Shown: positions 46,540 to 60,920, numbered from the stretch's first letter. The stretch is DNA of 64,000 bases from Ceriagrion tenellum (GCA_963169105.1 OY720643.1:26756373-26820372); one strand, 5' to 3'. Program-made: numbers and translations. Notes: generated from the letters alone by a model not told the origin.

Positions 46540-47080
46540 TCGTGAGCATACACGCTTATATGACAACAAGAATACGTCCACTCGTGTGTTCTGCCTACAC
46601 ATGCAAATCACTAGCGGACGGACATCGCGCTTTTAATGGATTTGCATCGACAAACGCGGACGAAGATCAATTCGAATTTTCGTCGTCAACATTAAAAGAA
46701 CTCGAGGGAAAGAGAGAGAGAGACGGCCAGTTTTGAGAGCGGACGGGCGAGAGAGAAAAAAAATGAATGCGGCCAAGCGAGGTTTGAAATGTACGTCACA
46801 AGGGGAGTGTGACAAAACACGGACAGGGATTCGAAATGGAATAAAAAAAAGGACCGGGCATAGTACGTTTTCATTTGCGTCAAAATTGTGCCCTCCGCCT
46901 CCCCCTCCCACCCTCTTTATCCCTTGCTTTGTGCAATTTTCCACCCTTTTTTTCCCATTCGGCCCTTCAAACCGCGCACTTGAGCACGAGGAAACTGACG
47001 AAGCGCGAGTGATGTCGCATTATACATGCAAATATATGAGTGCCTACACACATAACCTACACACGCGGATAGGCAGGTAG
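46540..47080. other. GC/CpG-rich island with (GA)n
   Basis: CpG-containing, with a GAGAGAGAGAG run at about 46710-46722. Overlapping frames on both strands, none recognised. Confidence 0.4.
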
Positions 47081-47084
47081 GTAT

Positions 47085-47768
47085 ATATTTCCGGAATGCA
47101 GTCATTTGGTGCTGCGTTTGGAACGCCAATTTATTATTCAAGTGGCTCTAATGCCCGTGCACACACCTTTTTTCCGTCTCGCTTCGTGATTTTTGACTGC
47201 TAAAGGGTCTAATTTAGAGTCGAGTGCAAGTTTTTAATTTTTATTCCGCTGCAGTAATTTATGGATAAGTGATGACCGAACACATGCCCACTGTGCGAAA
47301 TCACCACTCTGAATCGGTCGACGTTATTCCAGACGGGATTTCGCTCCAATTTGCAGATCTTTCCCCTGCATTTATTTGACTGTTTAATGACTAGGGAGGT
47401 GGGTAAAACTATTTATATTGTACCCTTTAACCCCATTTCTTTCGCACGCTTTTGAGGATTATTTTTAAAAGCTATCAATAGCGGTAGTTTCCCGTTTACA
47501 TGAACTATCCGATATGCTGCGCGGAACTCCGAATCATTAGCTGCACTTACGGAAAAAATGACCATCTGGGGGAGAAATACAGTTTCCGTCCATTAACCAA
47601 AATAAATAGGTAAAATAACTGCTAAAAAATTGGATTTTATTGCATATTGACAGCTAATGGTTGACGTGTTTTGATAAATGTATTCAACACATTCCGAACA
47701 TAAACAGGCATAAAAATTGACCAAAAAACTTTTTAAAATGTAAAATTACAGCCTTTTCCAAGAGAGCT
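47085..47768. other. no feature recognised
   Basis: AT-rich apart from the first 100 bp; nothing identified. Confidence 0.4.
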
Positions 47769-47773
47769 ACATA

Positions 47774-48270
47774 TACACCTACACACTTTCCTGCGATCCA
47801 CCGCGTGGGTGTGTGGCAGGAGGTGTAACGACACCAGCCGTGTAAAGATATAAGGGTTAAGGTTTTGTGAGGTGAAATGGTGACGTGTACTATGGGAGTG
47901 TAATTAGTGGAGCTCAGTTTTTATTGTGGTCGCTTATTGTGGGCGGAAAGAACGAGTTTTGGTACCTATTTGTTCGGCAGTGTATCTCTCTCATTTTATC
48001 GCTTCTGTCATTCCTTGAAATGTAGTGAGGCGTCATGATAATATTCTCTGTGTCGTTCTGAAAAACACCAGTTGTGTTTATATCAAGTAAACTAAGCCTA
48101 GCTTGTAGCCACTGAGTCTTTAGGGGGTCCAACCTTAATCCATGTAAAAGTTGTGAAACACTATATGTAGCAGGTCTCAACGAAATGTGCAGCTTTTCTT
48201 TGCAATTTATAATTTTTTTGGAAAACTCTTTATGATCAGCGTCCTAAATCTCGTGGCGCGGAAATGGGTG
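47774..48270 (-). mobile_element. CR1/Daphne-like LINE 3' end (copy 2)
   Basis: Aligns along its length with 12002-12485. The minus-strand frame 47914-48180 preserves SVSQLLHGLRLDPLKTQWLQ, ARLSLLDI and MREIHCRTNRYQNSFFPPTI, the standard C-terminal blocks (family form '..L..LGW..L..RR...RL......' and 'NSFFPRTI..WN'). It shares the GC-rich 3' segment (CCGCGTGGGTGTGTGGCAGG). More truncated than copy 1 but open for 88 codons. Confidence 0.78.
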
Positions 48271-48279
48271 GTCTCAGTG

Positions 48280-49430
48280 CATTTCTGGTACTTGTAACAA
48301 GGTAATAACATTGTATGACTAGATAATTATCAGGCGTTTAAATTACAGAAATACTTCTTTAAGGAATAAATAGAGGAGTACCCATTATTGTAAACAATAT
48401 CGCCATTTTAACCACATAATAGAAATATGGATGCGGAATAACACGCAGTCACCTTCTACTGCAAAAATGTTGCACGTTAGAATATTATAAATTCCACTCA
48501 TTTTTTTTATAAACAACGCCTTTCATATTCTTTTATAACTATCTTGGCTTATTTGTATACTTTTTATTCCGCGAAATGACTCTTTACCTACCTTTATCTA
48601 CAGAATGCTCTCTCTAAATACGTTCAATTTTACCATTTCTTTCCAAAGCAACGGAAATATGTTAACTAAAGAGAGCTTGACCACGGCTGCTAGAGACAAG
48701 ATATATCTGAATCAGTGGAATCGGTGCACAGCGTCTGATTAATTAGAAATATGTACCAATATAACTATACCTGTATCTTTACTTTGCAAAAATTGAATTA
48801 GAAATTTTTGTGTGATATTCATTTGCATCACTGATATCAATTTATTTTTACTTTTTTGTTTCCAAAACCCCTAAAACAGCACAGCTGCCCTTTTACATCG
48901 GGTGTATTAACAATGGATGAAAATACAAACACCCATGTCCTGAGCGGTGAAAAATCCACCAAAACGGGCCTCGTATTCGCCACCCTCAGATTGGCAGGCG
49001 AGGACTGTGCCCCATCGCCACCGGGGCCGACAAATCTGTATCCAATATTTCCCAAAAAAAAAACGATCATATTTCGAAGTAGTTCTCGGGGTAAAAGACA
49101 AAAATAACCGCACGCATTAGTCAAGAACAGACAAAGAAAATGATGATACGGCAAATGAAGTACTTTAATGTGTCTTTCCCGGAAAAGACTTTTCAACTCG
49201 ACTGAACAGATGTCTACATGGGAACGAAGGGTAAACTGTAATTACTTTTAGCACATGCTCTCTCCTACCACCATGTTCAAACATTATTTTTATCATACGT
49301 TCGATCATAGAATTTTACTCTAACGCAATGGAAATAAAAAGATGAACAAGTTTTTTTGGCAGGAGATGAAATAATTCCCTCTATTCCTCTTTTATAAAAT
49401 TGACGCACTCAAGTTCGTAGTGAATGCTTA
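48280..49430. other. no confident feature; GC-richer block at 48880-49060
   Basis: Overlapping frames of 83 (plus) and 119 (minus) codons at 48837-49196 cover a GC-richer block (AGGCGAGGACTGTGCCCCAT). Neither product was recognised. Confidence 0.35.
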
Positions 49431-49434
49431 CCTG

Positions 49435-49950
49435 CAGGGCCCCACCTCCTCCGTTTTAAAATCCACCGATAGTCAATTTTCTTGGCGCATCCCCAGAGGG
49501 CGGGCGAGCCGGCTCCAGTGCAGAGTCCGCGGCTTTGTCACGTAATATCCCGGAGATGCGCCAGGGCACTTCCGGGTTCTCGACTTAGCGTTCCCACCCA
49601 TATTAGGTGTATGTGAGTATCTTCCCGCCGAGATAGGAGCACATAGTACCACTACTACTACAAGAAATACACGCGGGCGTGTACATGCAACAATATATGT
49701 AACTAAACACAACCAAAGAGGTCCTAAAAGAGGAGTCAAGGAGGGGGGGAGCCACTTATTCGAGACGTGACTCGACTGCACGGAAGAGGACGGCCGTGGC
49801 AGTGCCTAGCGCGGAAATACGGAAGCAACAATATCGTACATGGCCAGAAGATGGAGGAAAAGGGGTCGGGTTAACTTCGAAATCCGGTCTACTGCGTCGA
49901 CAGTGCCACAGCGGACAAAAACGGCCAAGGAAAAACCAGGCAAAGGTCAA
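49435..49950. other. GC/CpG-rich island
   Basis: CpG-rich, with overlapping frames on both strands (102 codons minus; 63 plus). No recognised domain. Confidence 0.4.
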
Positions 49951-49954
49951 TGCC

Positions 49955-52900
49955 CTAAAAATATTGCTAGCGAAAAAATTAATATAGATTTATTAAAATT
50001 TAACTTAGAAATATTCATTGAATAAACGTTAAATTCGCCTGTTTTATAAAAATACCCCCATTTTGACGTCCTGTTTCTGCAAAATGACGTTAACAAGGAT
50101 CAGTACAATGACATTCCCTCTAGCGCGACGTTCATTCGGAAAAACTAAGTCACTTCAGATACCTATTCATGTCAGACGTTGCGAACGAAGCATCACTCAC
50201 TACGTAAGGGCGGAAAGGCTACGCACGAATTGAGGAATGGAGAGCAGATTTTGCCTGGATGCATTTATATCCAACAATTGTTCCCGATTAAGGTAGCTTT
50301 TATTTTGATTGGCGTTCTATTAAAAATCAACCGAAGGTTTTTGTTTCACTGGAAGGCCAGAGTTGAATCATTTATCATTTTTTGATTCAGTTACACTCCA
50401 AGCTTTGCATGAATAAAGACAAATTTTCACTCCACAGCGACTATGTTGTTTACTGCAAAATGAGATTTGAAACTAAAACGTCTCTTTGGCTCAACATGTT
50501 GAAATTTCATGACATATCTCCAAGAATAAACTTGATTACCTCCACAGATTTTACTCCACCACCACATATGTTCGTCGACTAATAGTTTGACCATTTTTGC
50601 TTAATTAATCAAATAATAAGGTACATTATTTAAGTTTCGCATAAGTACAAGAATGGATTTTTTTTTAAGTAGTTGAATAGTAGCCGATTGGTAAAAAACT
50701 GACTTTTAGGCAAAAACGTTCTGTAGAATTTACATCTTGATACTGGCGATTCGACAAAACTTCGTACGGTCGATCGACGAACGGTCGTATTAAAAAATCT
50801 TTGGAACTATCAAAAATTTCCCTTGTTTTATAACAGAATGATGTCGTAAGAACTTTCAGCTGAGAGGAAAAAAAGCCCAAATTTACTATTAAACAAGCTA
50901 CCGATATCAAAATGAATTTCTTTGAGTTGAATTAGCATTGATAACAGGGTCTCTTCCAACGTCTTTTTCAATTAGCGATGAATTAACTCCTATGAAGCCG
51001 TGCTGACTGAAGTGAATGGAATCTTCAACGTTGAATCTTTGAATTGCACAATCAACGTTCTGAAGAGTGGTTTGAACTCTTCAAATTATATTGCATACAT
51101 TATTACATGTTCCTTGAAAATAATTCCACATGTCCAAGCTGGATATTTTGATTTTTTGATAAAAACTATAGACATGTAATTTTCAGGTTGAACATTAATC
51201 GCCAATGGAATGAATCTCTGAAAAAGGTAAACTTCAAGTTTTTACAACAAAATCGTTCAAATTTTAAAAATTATGCGGCAATATTAGAATGACGTTACTG
51301 ACATTTACTACCCGTAAGTAATCAATCGAACTGTACTTAGTACTTTATCTATTGACGATATAAGTACTCCATTACATGCACGACGAAAATCACTGCAGTA
51401 GCTGAGCAATCTGCTAACGGCAAATTACCGCTGATAGAAACGGCTAGTTCACATGGATGTTATTGCTAGTTAATTTAAGGTTAATACACATAAAATTTCA
51501 GCCTACTCAATTGAAAATATCGATGGAATCTCTAAATATTTCCACTGAAAATGTTCAGGATAACCAATATTGTAAAGTAATCCGTTAAAAATAACAGAAT
51601 AAACCCGTCATTTTTGTATTTGTAGTGTAAGGGGCAATTTAATACACGTATTATTGTGGAACTTCGAACAAAAGGTGGGGGGCAAATTTTTGCCAAGATT
51701 AGATATTTCCAGATAATACAGAGCCTACCTGGGTTAGATCATTCTAGTCACAACCCAACACTCCCGGCATCCGTTTAAATAGCCGGTGGATCTGGTGGAT
51801 GGGCACTATATTGAGTCATTAAAAGAACATGGAAAAATTTTATGGAGTCATCCATCGCGCGTGAGGCGCAAGCCGTACCTTTTGCCGTTCTTTTGCCTTG
51901 AGAGCATCGTTCCGCATCGCAGAAAGAGGAAGCAATGAAACAAACCATTCGAAAACGGCCGTAGGGTGAATTCTTGCGTCCGGATATATATAAGGAACGT
52001 GTTTGGAAGGCCTATAAAACATGGCGAGCGTTGACCGAGAAAGAATATCCCCAAAGAAATCAATGAAGTGGAGCAGATCCTTGGAAAAACGGCGGAAAGT
52101 GTACGTGATGGGAAGAGCACATCCCTCTTTATCCATACCTCTTTTTAACCCTCTATCCCACGGACGAAGGCATTCTCTAGCTACGGGGATCATTCACTTT
52201 TTTTTCGCGAAGCCAGCGAAGTAGCCCCGCTCCCGTCATAAATCTCTTTTTTTCTAAAATAAAGGCAGTCTCTCTACACCATCGTCTCTCGTACTCGTGT
52301 TCATGTACCGTATATATTATTTGTTAGATTTTTCTATAACATAATAAACACATACATATACTCACACTTATAAAGCGAGAACTATGCGCAAAATTAAGAA
52401 AAATTTACTCGCAGGGATAGTTTGTTCAGAGTGTAACATAGGAAACCCTGTTTGAAAAAATTGACGACAGAAAAAATTGCACGATAATTCATAAATTTAC
52501 AATCTCTGTAAACTCTCATTATCTTCAAAATTATCAGTCGTACATAGTAAAGTTCACTAAATGAGAATCTTTTTACTGGAACTTCTAAAATTAAATTTGT
52601 AAAAAACAATTACCGGCTGTTCACATTCACTCAATAAATGGATTGCACAATGCTGTAAACCACTATATATTGATACAAGGAATAAACTTTGAAAGTAAAT
52701 ATTTGCTGTTAGTTATATTAATATATATTAGTAAGTTTTCCGGGACATTCGCAGTTAGTTCTTTTCAGTTTGCCCAATCTAGATGGTTACATGTTCGTAA
52801 AATGGAGTCTCTATTACCCGTTGGACAGATTTTCAGAAATTCGTGCGATTACATGAGTTTGAAGTAATTCATTTAAGGTCTCTCTCTTCAATGTAGGATA

Positions 52901-53390
52901 TAGTTCTTTCAATGAACAGCCCAGATATGTCGTTTTAACCACCATTCAAAATATTGTGAAACAAAATGAAAATAACTTAATAAACAGCATACCTACATTA
53001 AACACTTAAAAGAATCATTACTACTTTTAATCTCAATTTTCTGAAACCACAGAAAAAGATGACAATTGATAAATAAAACCTATTTAATACCAAATAAAAA
53101 CCAAATTACTACCTAACCATCCATAAAAATTAGTAACTATGTTTACAAATATTTTTTGAGATCTGGAATTCATCATTCAAATGATATAATGCTGTTATGA
53201 ATCCAGTAGTGAATCCAGTAATGAACCAATTAGTAGTAAATATGGATTTTATTTTTCTCCTCTTTTCCGTGATTTTAAAACGGAAATCTTCTCGTATCTA
53301 AATATATATTATCTCCCTAAACTTCTATGTCGCATGTATTCTCTCATCCGAACACAGCACAATGCATTTGTTATGCCCACACTTTTTGTT
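49955..53390. other. largely AT-rich, no gene recognised
   Basis: Short frames only. Small local repeats (GTACGGTCGATCGACGAACG near 50764; an ATCAACGTT/AACGTTGAT pair near 51030-51060) are not part of an identified element. 51840-52230 is slightly GC-richer. Confidence 0.4.
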
Positions 53391-53399
53391 TCTCCGATC

Positions 53400-53720
53400 A
53401 CATTTGAGATTCATACTGGGTCCCAGACACGAACCTGTGGATAAGCAAGAGGAAAGCCGTATACAACAGATCCGGGCGCCTAAACACATACAGTGAAGTA
53501 TGCAAGACCGCGCGTAAAAATGTTATTCCAGAGCGGCCACGCCCCTTGAGCCGTGACTCCCTCCCACCCCAACAAACGGGTGATGGGCGGCCCTGTCTCG
53601 AAAGAGGCACCCCTCCCTCCCCGCTCTTATTCCGCTCGGCGATTACAAGTTAAACGTCCCGGTTTTAATTGGGTCGTTCATCATCGCCACGATAAACGCG
53701 AGAGAAATGAGGGAAAAGGC
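53400..53720. other. GC/CpG-rich island
   Basis: CpG-containing segment with overlapping opposite-strand frames. No domain recognised. Confidence 0.35.
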
Positions 53721-53729
53721 GCTTTTCCA

Positions 53730-55390
53730 TCGCGTATATTAATGATACAAATCTCGTATCTACGACACAGTGTGACAGATAAACCAAAACGAAGTCCACG
53801 ATTTCACACTGTACGCTAATGACATTGAATTTTTCAGGCGCTTGTAGCAAATTGGGAATTTTTATGTTGGTTAGAGCGAGATATCAAAACAGAAAAATAA
53901 AGAAACTTGGTAATATTTCTGCTCCGTTTCTTGATCATAAAAAGTTTATCACTGTAAATAAAAATAAACCACCATAAGGTCTGATACCCAACAAGCACCG
54001 CTGCACCATATTCATGCATCATAATTTAAGATGTTTTGTAAATTGTAAGGAAACAATTATTAACAGAAAACTGTACAGTCGCGGTAACTTTACATGATAA
54101 AGATCATTATTTAAAGATATGTATTGAGAACGACTGTGAAATGGAATAACAAATATGAGAATGCATCACAATGAAAAGGTTTTGAAAAACACTGGCGGTC
54201 ATAAAATTTTAGAAAGCCAGTGTTAATAACAAATTCACCACATTTACAACAAATGTAGAGCTATTAAAAATTGAAAACGTCCAACTGACGTCACCAAGTA
54301 CTTTTAAGGTTGAGGTTGCGGAGCAGATATAATATCACTATAAATTTTGTGAGCGTTTCTGAAACTTCACGACGATTTGTTTTCCTTCCTTTCTTAAGAT
54401 CTGAGGCTAAGAAGTCCTTGGAGAAATAAATTCAGAAATTGGAATATTCTAAGGAATTATGGCGCTTCATTCCTCCCTTTGTGTAATCTGTTGATTCCTA
54501 GTTATACCCGTGGCCTTGTTTTGAGAGAAAACGATGTTTATGTACCTTGGTAATCCTGATGGATACGGAGAGAGCTATGTAAATGTTTAATTGCACAGAT
54601 TTTGAGGCTGTCACCCTTAAACTAATACATAGTCAACGCATTTCACCTGACGTCATTGTACCAAGAACACTGATTGGTGATATCTTAATTTCTTAATTAA
54701 AAAAAAAACAGATTGGCTACTTCAGGAGGGAAGGGAAGGCGAAATATGGCTACGTTCGGTCATTTTGGCGGCATATTACCCCTTAATCCATTTATTTCCA
54801 TTTGATCTACCCTTTAGATATCACCAAGTAATTCTTAAATGACAGACATTTTGCTTAAATGACAGACAACTAATTGGCGCTGAGAATACATTGTGTAATA
54901 CATTGAAGCTCTATATTTCCATTCTCTGCTCATACGATACTTCTGTGGCGTCGAGCAGGGATAGTGATTTAGTGTGATTCACAGCAATTACCAACACAAT
55001 TCAACGTATTTGCCTCGTGAAACTATTAATGCGATTGCTTAATTTATGATATACTATGCTGTATCGGGTGATAGCAATAATTTATGCGGAAATGAGATAC
55101 ACTCCTGAATACTAGCTTATATATCCTCCAAGGAATGTGCCACATGGAAGCAAGATAAATTTTTGTGTTCATAGTGCCTCCTACCATACCAATACAATAC
55201 TACCATAAACGCAAATCTTAAGATTGACCGACTAATAATGACAGAAAATGCCTATTCATTGAATTATCAAAATAAAAACTACAATGAGAAATTCAAGCTT
55301 CATTTTATACAGCAAAAACTGGAGAAAGCGCTCTGGCATATGCAAATTTCTCGGAATGAGCGAAATAAAATATGTTCGCTTGACATAGGA
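53730..55390. other. AT-rich stretch, no feature recognised
   Basis: No coding, repeat or fold signal identified. Confidence 0.4.
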
Positions 55391-55394
55391 GTCC

Positions 55395-55700
55395 AACAGA
55401 ATCTGGGATGTCACACGTCACGCCATTCGCAAGGAAACGTGACAACTTCCGTCACACGCGGTCTCTGGAAAAACCTTGATCCGCCGGCATTCCGCCGTGT
55501 AGGGCGCTTTTTGCGAGGGGTTCTGATCTGCGGAAAAAAAATATATACGGCGCCCTAGGGAGTCGCAGCCCCACCGACGTCGAAAGACTGACGATTCATG
55601 AACTCCGGGCCAAGGTTCCGCACCAACCACTAAATTCCCCCGCCCGGGATCTCCATCCCACATCATATAAAATGAAACGGGTCGGAGAACATCTGACAAT
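55395..55700. other. GC/CpG-rich island
   Basis: CpG-rich block with a 93-codon minus-strand and a 106-codon plus-strand frame overlapping. Neither recognised. Confidence 0.38.
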
Positions 55701-55709
55701 GGCTGAAAT

Positions 55710-57610
55710 TATAGCACGCATCCACTGGAAACTCAAACGGAATAGCGCGTGAAAGGGAACACTCACTGTGCAGAGCCAAAAATGACACCAGTGTGGGTAC
55801 ATCGCGACTAAAATCCGTCCTTTCACAAGCCACAGAGACGGAACGAAGGCACTACACGAAATGAAAAAAATGAATGACACAACTGCCTAAGACTTTCTTC
55901 CATTTTTGAGCACTAACATACGATTTTGGAGTTTTTGTCGACCAAAACTCAAAAATCCTATTTACTCAATCATACCTATGCCAACTACCTTTACTACCTA
56001 CAATAACCTAACTATGCCAATATAATTAAACTTCCTTGTATCTCTATGCTTAAGCAAATCATAATGCACGAATTATGGAGGCAAATGAGATTATATTACA
56101 AAATACGGCAAGTATTGTTCATCTAGAATAACTGAAAATGAGAATGGTGCATTAGTACCATAGTCATTACCGCAGAGGATTTTAATTTGAAAAGATAAGT
56201 TTTAAGTACCAACAAGTTGCATTTAAATGTAGGCAGACGACTCCTATTATGCAAATGTACACCATAATAAGAGTTTGCAAAAAAGGTAAAAGAACGTAAT
56301 CACTTAATTTATAAATTTATCGAAAGTGAATTTAGCACTATACCTATCCATTCCGTTTTTCTGAAGGTCAAAGTTTATAGAATACTTTCTGATTGAATGA
56401 CGTTCAGTAAGAGGACACGGAAAGAAAAACATCTACAAGAGGAAAAGGGAAGATTTAACTACTTCCTTGTGGAAGTGGTTTATCGAAAAACTCCCAGCAT
56501 GTTCAAAACATGTTTAGTTATAACAAGCAAGCAAGACAACATCTTCCGAAGATAACAAATAAACGTCTATTTCATACCAAACCAGGAAATTCATGTATTT
56601 ATCTTCTCTTAGGATAAGATTTGGTAAGAGGCTTGTGACATCCTTTATCTTCGAATTTGCCGAGCAGGAGAAGACGAAATCTTAAGCTCAGTAAATACTG
56701 TAACCAAACTTAAGTATTCTTAGTACTACGGCAACCAAACTTCAATACACTTAGTAGCAAAAAAGTAGTCTTCGGAAAATGAATTAATAAATAATGCTAG
56801 AATACCACCTCTTTGTTTTTAGATATTTATATATACTGGTTTCTCTCACATAAAGTCTTACCAAATCATATACTAAATTAAGCCACAACGTATACAGATA
56901 AATGAACGATTATATTTTTATGAAAACGTATACTTAGGTATTTAAGCAAGGTCGTTCAATATGGATTGTGTTCTTCCTTCGCTATAGCTCTTCGCAACAT
57001 ACATAAAGTTGCCATTAATGTGCTTATCTTACTGTATTCTCCATAGGCATAGTATGCTGTTCGACGTTTTTGATTTGGTATTGCATTTTTAATCAAAATG
57101 ACAACTTGATTCGCATATTCGCAGATTTCCTAGGGTCTATTATGTCAGTAAATGTTCAAATAGTACATTTATGGCGGACATGTGGTGTAAATGGTTGCGA
57201 AGACCTATATCGAAGGCAGAACACAATCGATATCAAACGACCTTGCTATTTGAGAGTAAATTGGCTCCATTTCTTATGAACTACCGTATTTTCGCTGGTG
57301 TTTCTGCAATAATTTGCTAATTACTCGAAAGCTACTCGTAACTGTTGTATATAGCATGTACATGACGCAATTATTCTACAAACGATAAGAGCCCAGAGTA
57401 GGCGCTAGAGAGACTACATAAACAGTTAGTACAGTGATTGGCGTAGCTAATTTGCAGATTTTTCCATAGTGCTCCAGAACCAGCAAAATAGTAGTACCAA
57501 AAGCACGTGTAGCAGGCTATAGACACATCTCTCGTGTCTCTGCTAATGAGCCCTATTCCCATAATGGTGCATGACAGTGTAAATTCACCACCAAATAATA
57601 GCATGTGTTT
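55710..57610. other. AT-rich stretch, no gene recognised
   Basis: An imperfect two-unit repeat at about 56699-56760 (GTAACCAAACTTAAGTATTC / GGCAACCAAACTTCAATACA). Nothing else identified. Confidence 0.4.
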
Positions 57611-57613
57611 GCG

Positions 57614-58007
57614 TTATGCATACATACTAGAGTGTGGGAGAATATCCACCCCAGAAGTGACTTTCAGAGCAATGTGTAGATAAACCATAGACCTCACGCA
57701 CTTAGCCACCACATAGTCTTTAAAAGTTTCCTTCTTCTCTTCGTGAGATTGCGATCCCAAAAGCTTTATCTCAAGATCTCCAAATACTGCAGAAACTCCT
57801 TTCCTCTTCACGAGAAAGTCTGCGGTTAGAGATAGGGTGAGAGAGAATGCGTCTAGTAAGGAAGAAGAATGAGGCGATAGGTGGAGTGGGTGGACTGGGG
57901 TGTGGGGCAGGCGCGGTCAGGGATTTACTCCTCACCACTTGGAGAGCGGCATCTTGGGAAATCTTTGGAGGCGTCGGCTTCTTACTGATCGAATTATGTT
58001 GCCCCAT
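57614..58007 (-). pseudogene. possible decayed coding segment, family unknown
   Basis: Two overlapping minus-strand frames, 57771-58007 and 57614-57811, could be one sequence joined by a frameshift. The first is Pro/Ser-rich, then basic (RRLSREEERSFCSIW). The second begins KRKGVSAVFGDLEIKLLGSQ and has a mixed, protein-like composition ending HIALKVTSGVDIL. No domain recognised; a transposon ORF remnant is my best guess. Confidence 0.25.
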
Positions 58008-58079
58008 GCCTACACACGGCTTTCTCTCCCTAGTCTGTCTGCAATCTTACCCATCCCCCTAGCTGCGGCAGGAAACTGA

Positions 58080-60915
58080 CTCAAACTACTCATAAAACAC
58101 GAAAAACCATTCCGCATATTTCAATCTATAGTCGTTACTCACTGCCCACACTTCTCCCACTTTCCGCCTCTTTAACCCATGACTAGTCTCGTACGTGCTT
58201 CATACATAAAAGAAGACGCAAGTGATCCACGAAAATTCTGCACTACGATTAGAGATGACGATTTTCAGCAATGGCAGTAATCGTGAAATAAATGCGATAA
58301 TTCAACAAAGCTTACTTTCACAATATGATAAGGTTATTAAATATACAACCTGATTGGTTGTATTGCCATAAAAACAATTGTGTTGTACATTTCATTTGTT
58401 TTACCCCAATGTTTATATTTTCACCAGTATGACATAATTTCAGGACACGTATCCTTATTGTTTTCAGGTTAAGGGCGTAGTCAAAGATCGTTTGTTTTGG
58501 TGAACCTGGCAAGCCTATTTACCCAGCACCACACGAAATCGCTGACAACATGCTCGTCACAACTGTGTACAGCATAGTACGCAGCAAGATAGACTGAATA
58601 GCACATTCTTGCGTCAGCAAAATATCTCTCTAAGGAATCAAGCATGATACAGCGTTAAGCTTAAGAAACATTATGTTTATCAATCGCATTTATCTCCATT
58701 AGCCCTAATAAATTATATTAAAGTGCGACAAATTCATTTCATTTCTGCAAATCACATCCATTAATAAAATGCACTTTATGATACGAGGCGCTAAATTTAT
58801 TATTCACAACTTTTGTGAAATGCCAAAATTATAATTCCATGCGTTTGCTCTATAACCAATAAGCAATTTATAACCCTCGCTATGAGACACATGTAATAAA
58901 AGTTTCATTTAAACAACAGTTAAGTACTTGTGGAGACGATTTCCTATAGCGGTATACAACAAAATTCCGATTACACTGACGGTTACGTTATATTGATCGA
59001 AATAAAAAACTCTGAGTGGTATATCTTATATTTCACCTAATTCCTTTCTTTTTGAACTGAGAATTGCTGTATACAGTATTAAATTATGATGTTCATCATA
59101 CAAAGCTAGAAAAATATCACAACGCATCACTATCTGTTAATAAATCTAAGGTTTGTTCACTGCCATTCACCGCTATCCTCTCAGTTACCTGCTTTGATCC
59201 ATCGTGATTCACTCCCAGAAAAAATCCTCCTTGTTTGCCACAAGTATTCTTCAGAAATATTGTATAAAGAGGTTCTTTTTAACTTGTATAGTTCAACAGA
59301 TATTTTTGAAGATGTCAAGAAATAAACGCGGTTATATCATCACGGTGTACGTCTCGATGAAGTGCAAAAAATCCCACTATGGTAATGGCATCCATTTAGA
59401 GCGGAGACATCCTATGGGATGAGGAGTTAAAATGGGTTGAGTAGCTTAAATGGATAAAGAATTCGGTACGATATCGATGAATAGGGATCAAGTTTCAGCA
59501 ACGATGGACGATTTTGTACTCAAATTCTTTCTCCTTTAGTATTTCACAGGAATTCTTCCTCAGTTTGATCTTTCTCAATTTTGTAAGCATCAACTTTTTA
59601 TCTCTTCAAATCTTGTACGCTCAGCTGTGATTACCATCCAAGGTTCACTTCCATGAATGAATGTACTAAATTTATGCTCAAACTACATGATTTCTTACTC
59701 CCAATTAAAATAATGTTTATCATTAGTTATTATTAAAGCTTATTAACAATCAAGCCAGTGAATCGAAAATTTGAGGATAAAATTTGCAATAAAAGAACAA
59801 TATGAATAACAAAGGTCTGTCGTACAGAGGACACGGTCACGATCGAATTTTTATACATTTTAAAAGCGTCATCCTTTTTAAAACAGCCAAAAATACTGAG
59901 AGAGTGAACTTTTTTGAAAGGTGGAATAAATTCTGCCATTTTAGTTTTCATGTAGAAGTCTGGATAGAAAAGCGCTAAGAGGTACGGTATTTTTACATGT
60001 AAAAAAGACTCGAGAAGGGAGTACTTACATAGATATTGGATTCGTGAAATTTATATCGTAAATCACAAGCAAGATAATGAGTTAGTAATAATGCTATATG
60101 GCATCCCTAGGTATTCGAGGAAAAATAAAAAGTATTGGAGACCATAAGGCCACAGGTGTAGGTGCCTTTGATTAGTGAGCATTATAAATCTGGTGAATTA
60201 TCACGGTCATTTGCGCGACTACTCTGGGTAAACTGCATTAAAAATAATATATGCCTCGTCCTCTGGGCTAGAGTTAAACGGAGAGAGCAATGTGGGTAAG
60301 GTGGAAGCCGAATGGAAAGAATCTAAACACTTAAAGGAATTGAAACAGCTGAAAAGATAAAAAAAAACAGAAGCCGAGGTAGGAGAGCGTATCATAAGAT
60401 TTGGGAGTGTAACTCAGAATATGGCAAAGAACGACAGTATTAAGAGGAGAGTGGAGGAAAAACTGAGAAATTATTGTTGGGCACAAGTTATGAATGCCTG
60501 ATGATTTTAGGGCAAGAAACACGGTAGGGACAGATTTACGAACTTACCAACATAAGTTACGTACATAACGTGATTACAAAACAATTATCTTTACAATTAA
60601 AAAAAGATAATATCCGGCATTGATATAACTTGAATTTACACGGTCTATGGTATATAATGGCAGCAAACCATTAGATTAAGATTCATTATATTGTTCATGG
60701 GTTAAAGTGGAAGAATTAAATGGGTAAAAGTGTAAAGTTATAGAACGAAAGCCAAAAAAATCTTTGAAAAACTATGAGGAAAATATATAGTTCTATTTAC
60801 CTATCCCGTAACCTATCAAAGGTAACACATAACAGATTTAAGTTTAATTTCGCGCTCGGAATCTTTGCATTTACAGTCAGTTTCATTAGTTAAAAATGAA
60901 TATGGAATCATTTGA
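58080..60915. other. AT-rich stretch, no feature recognised
   Basis: About 2.8 kb without identified features. 60240-60500 is purine-leaning. Confidence 0.4.
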
Positions 60916-60920
60916 TCTTT

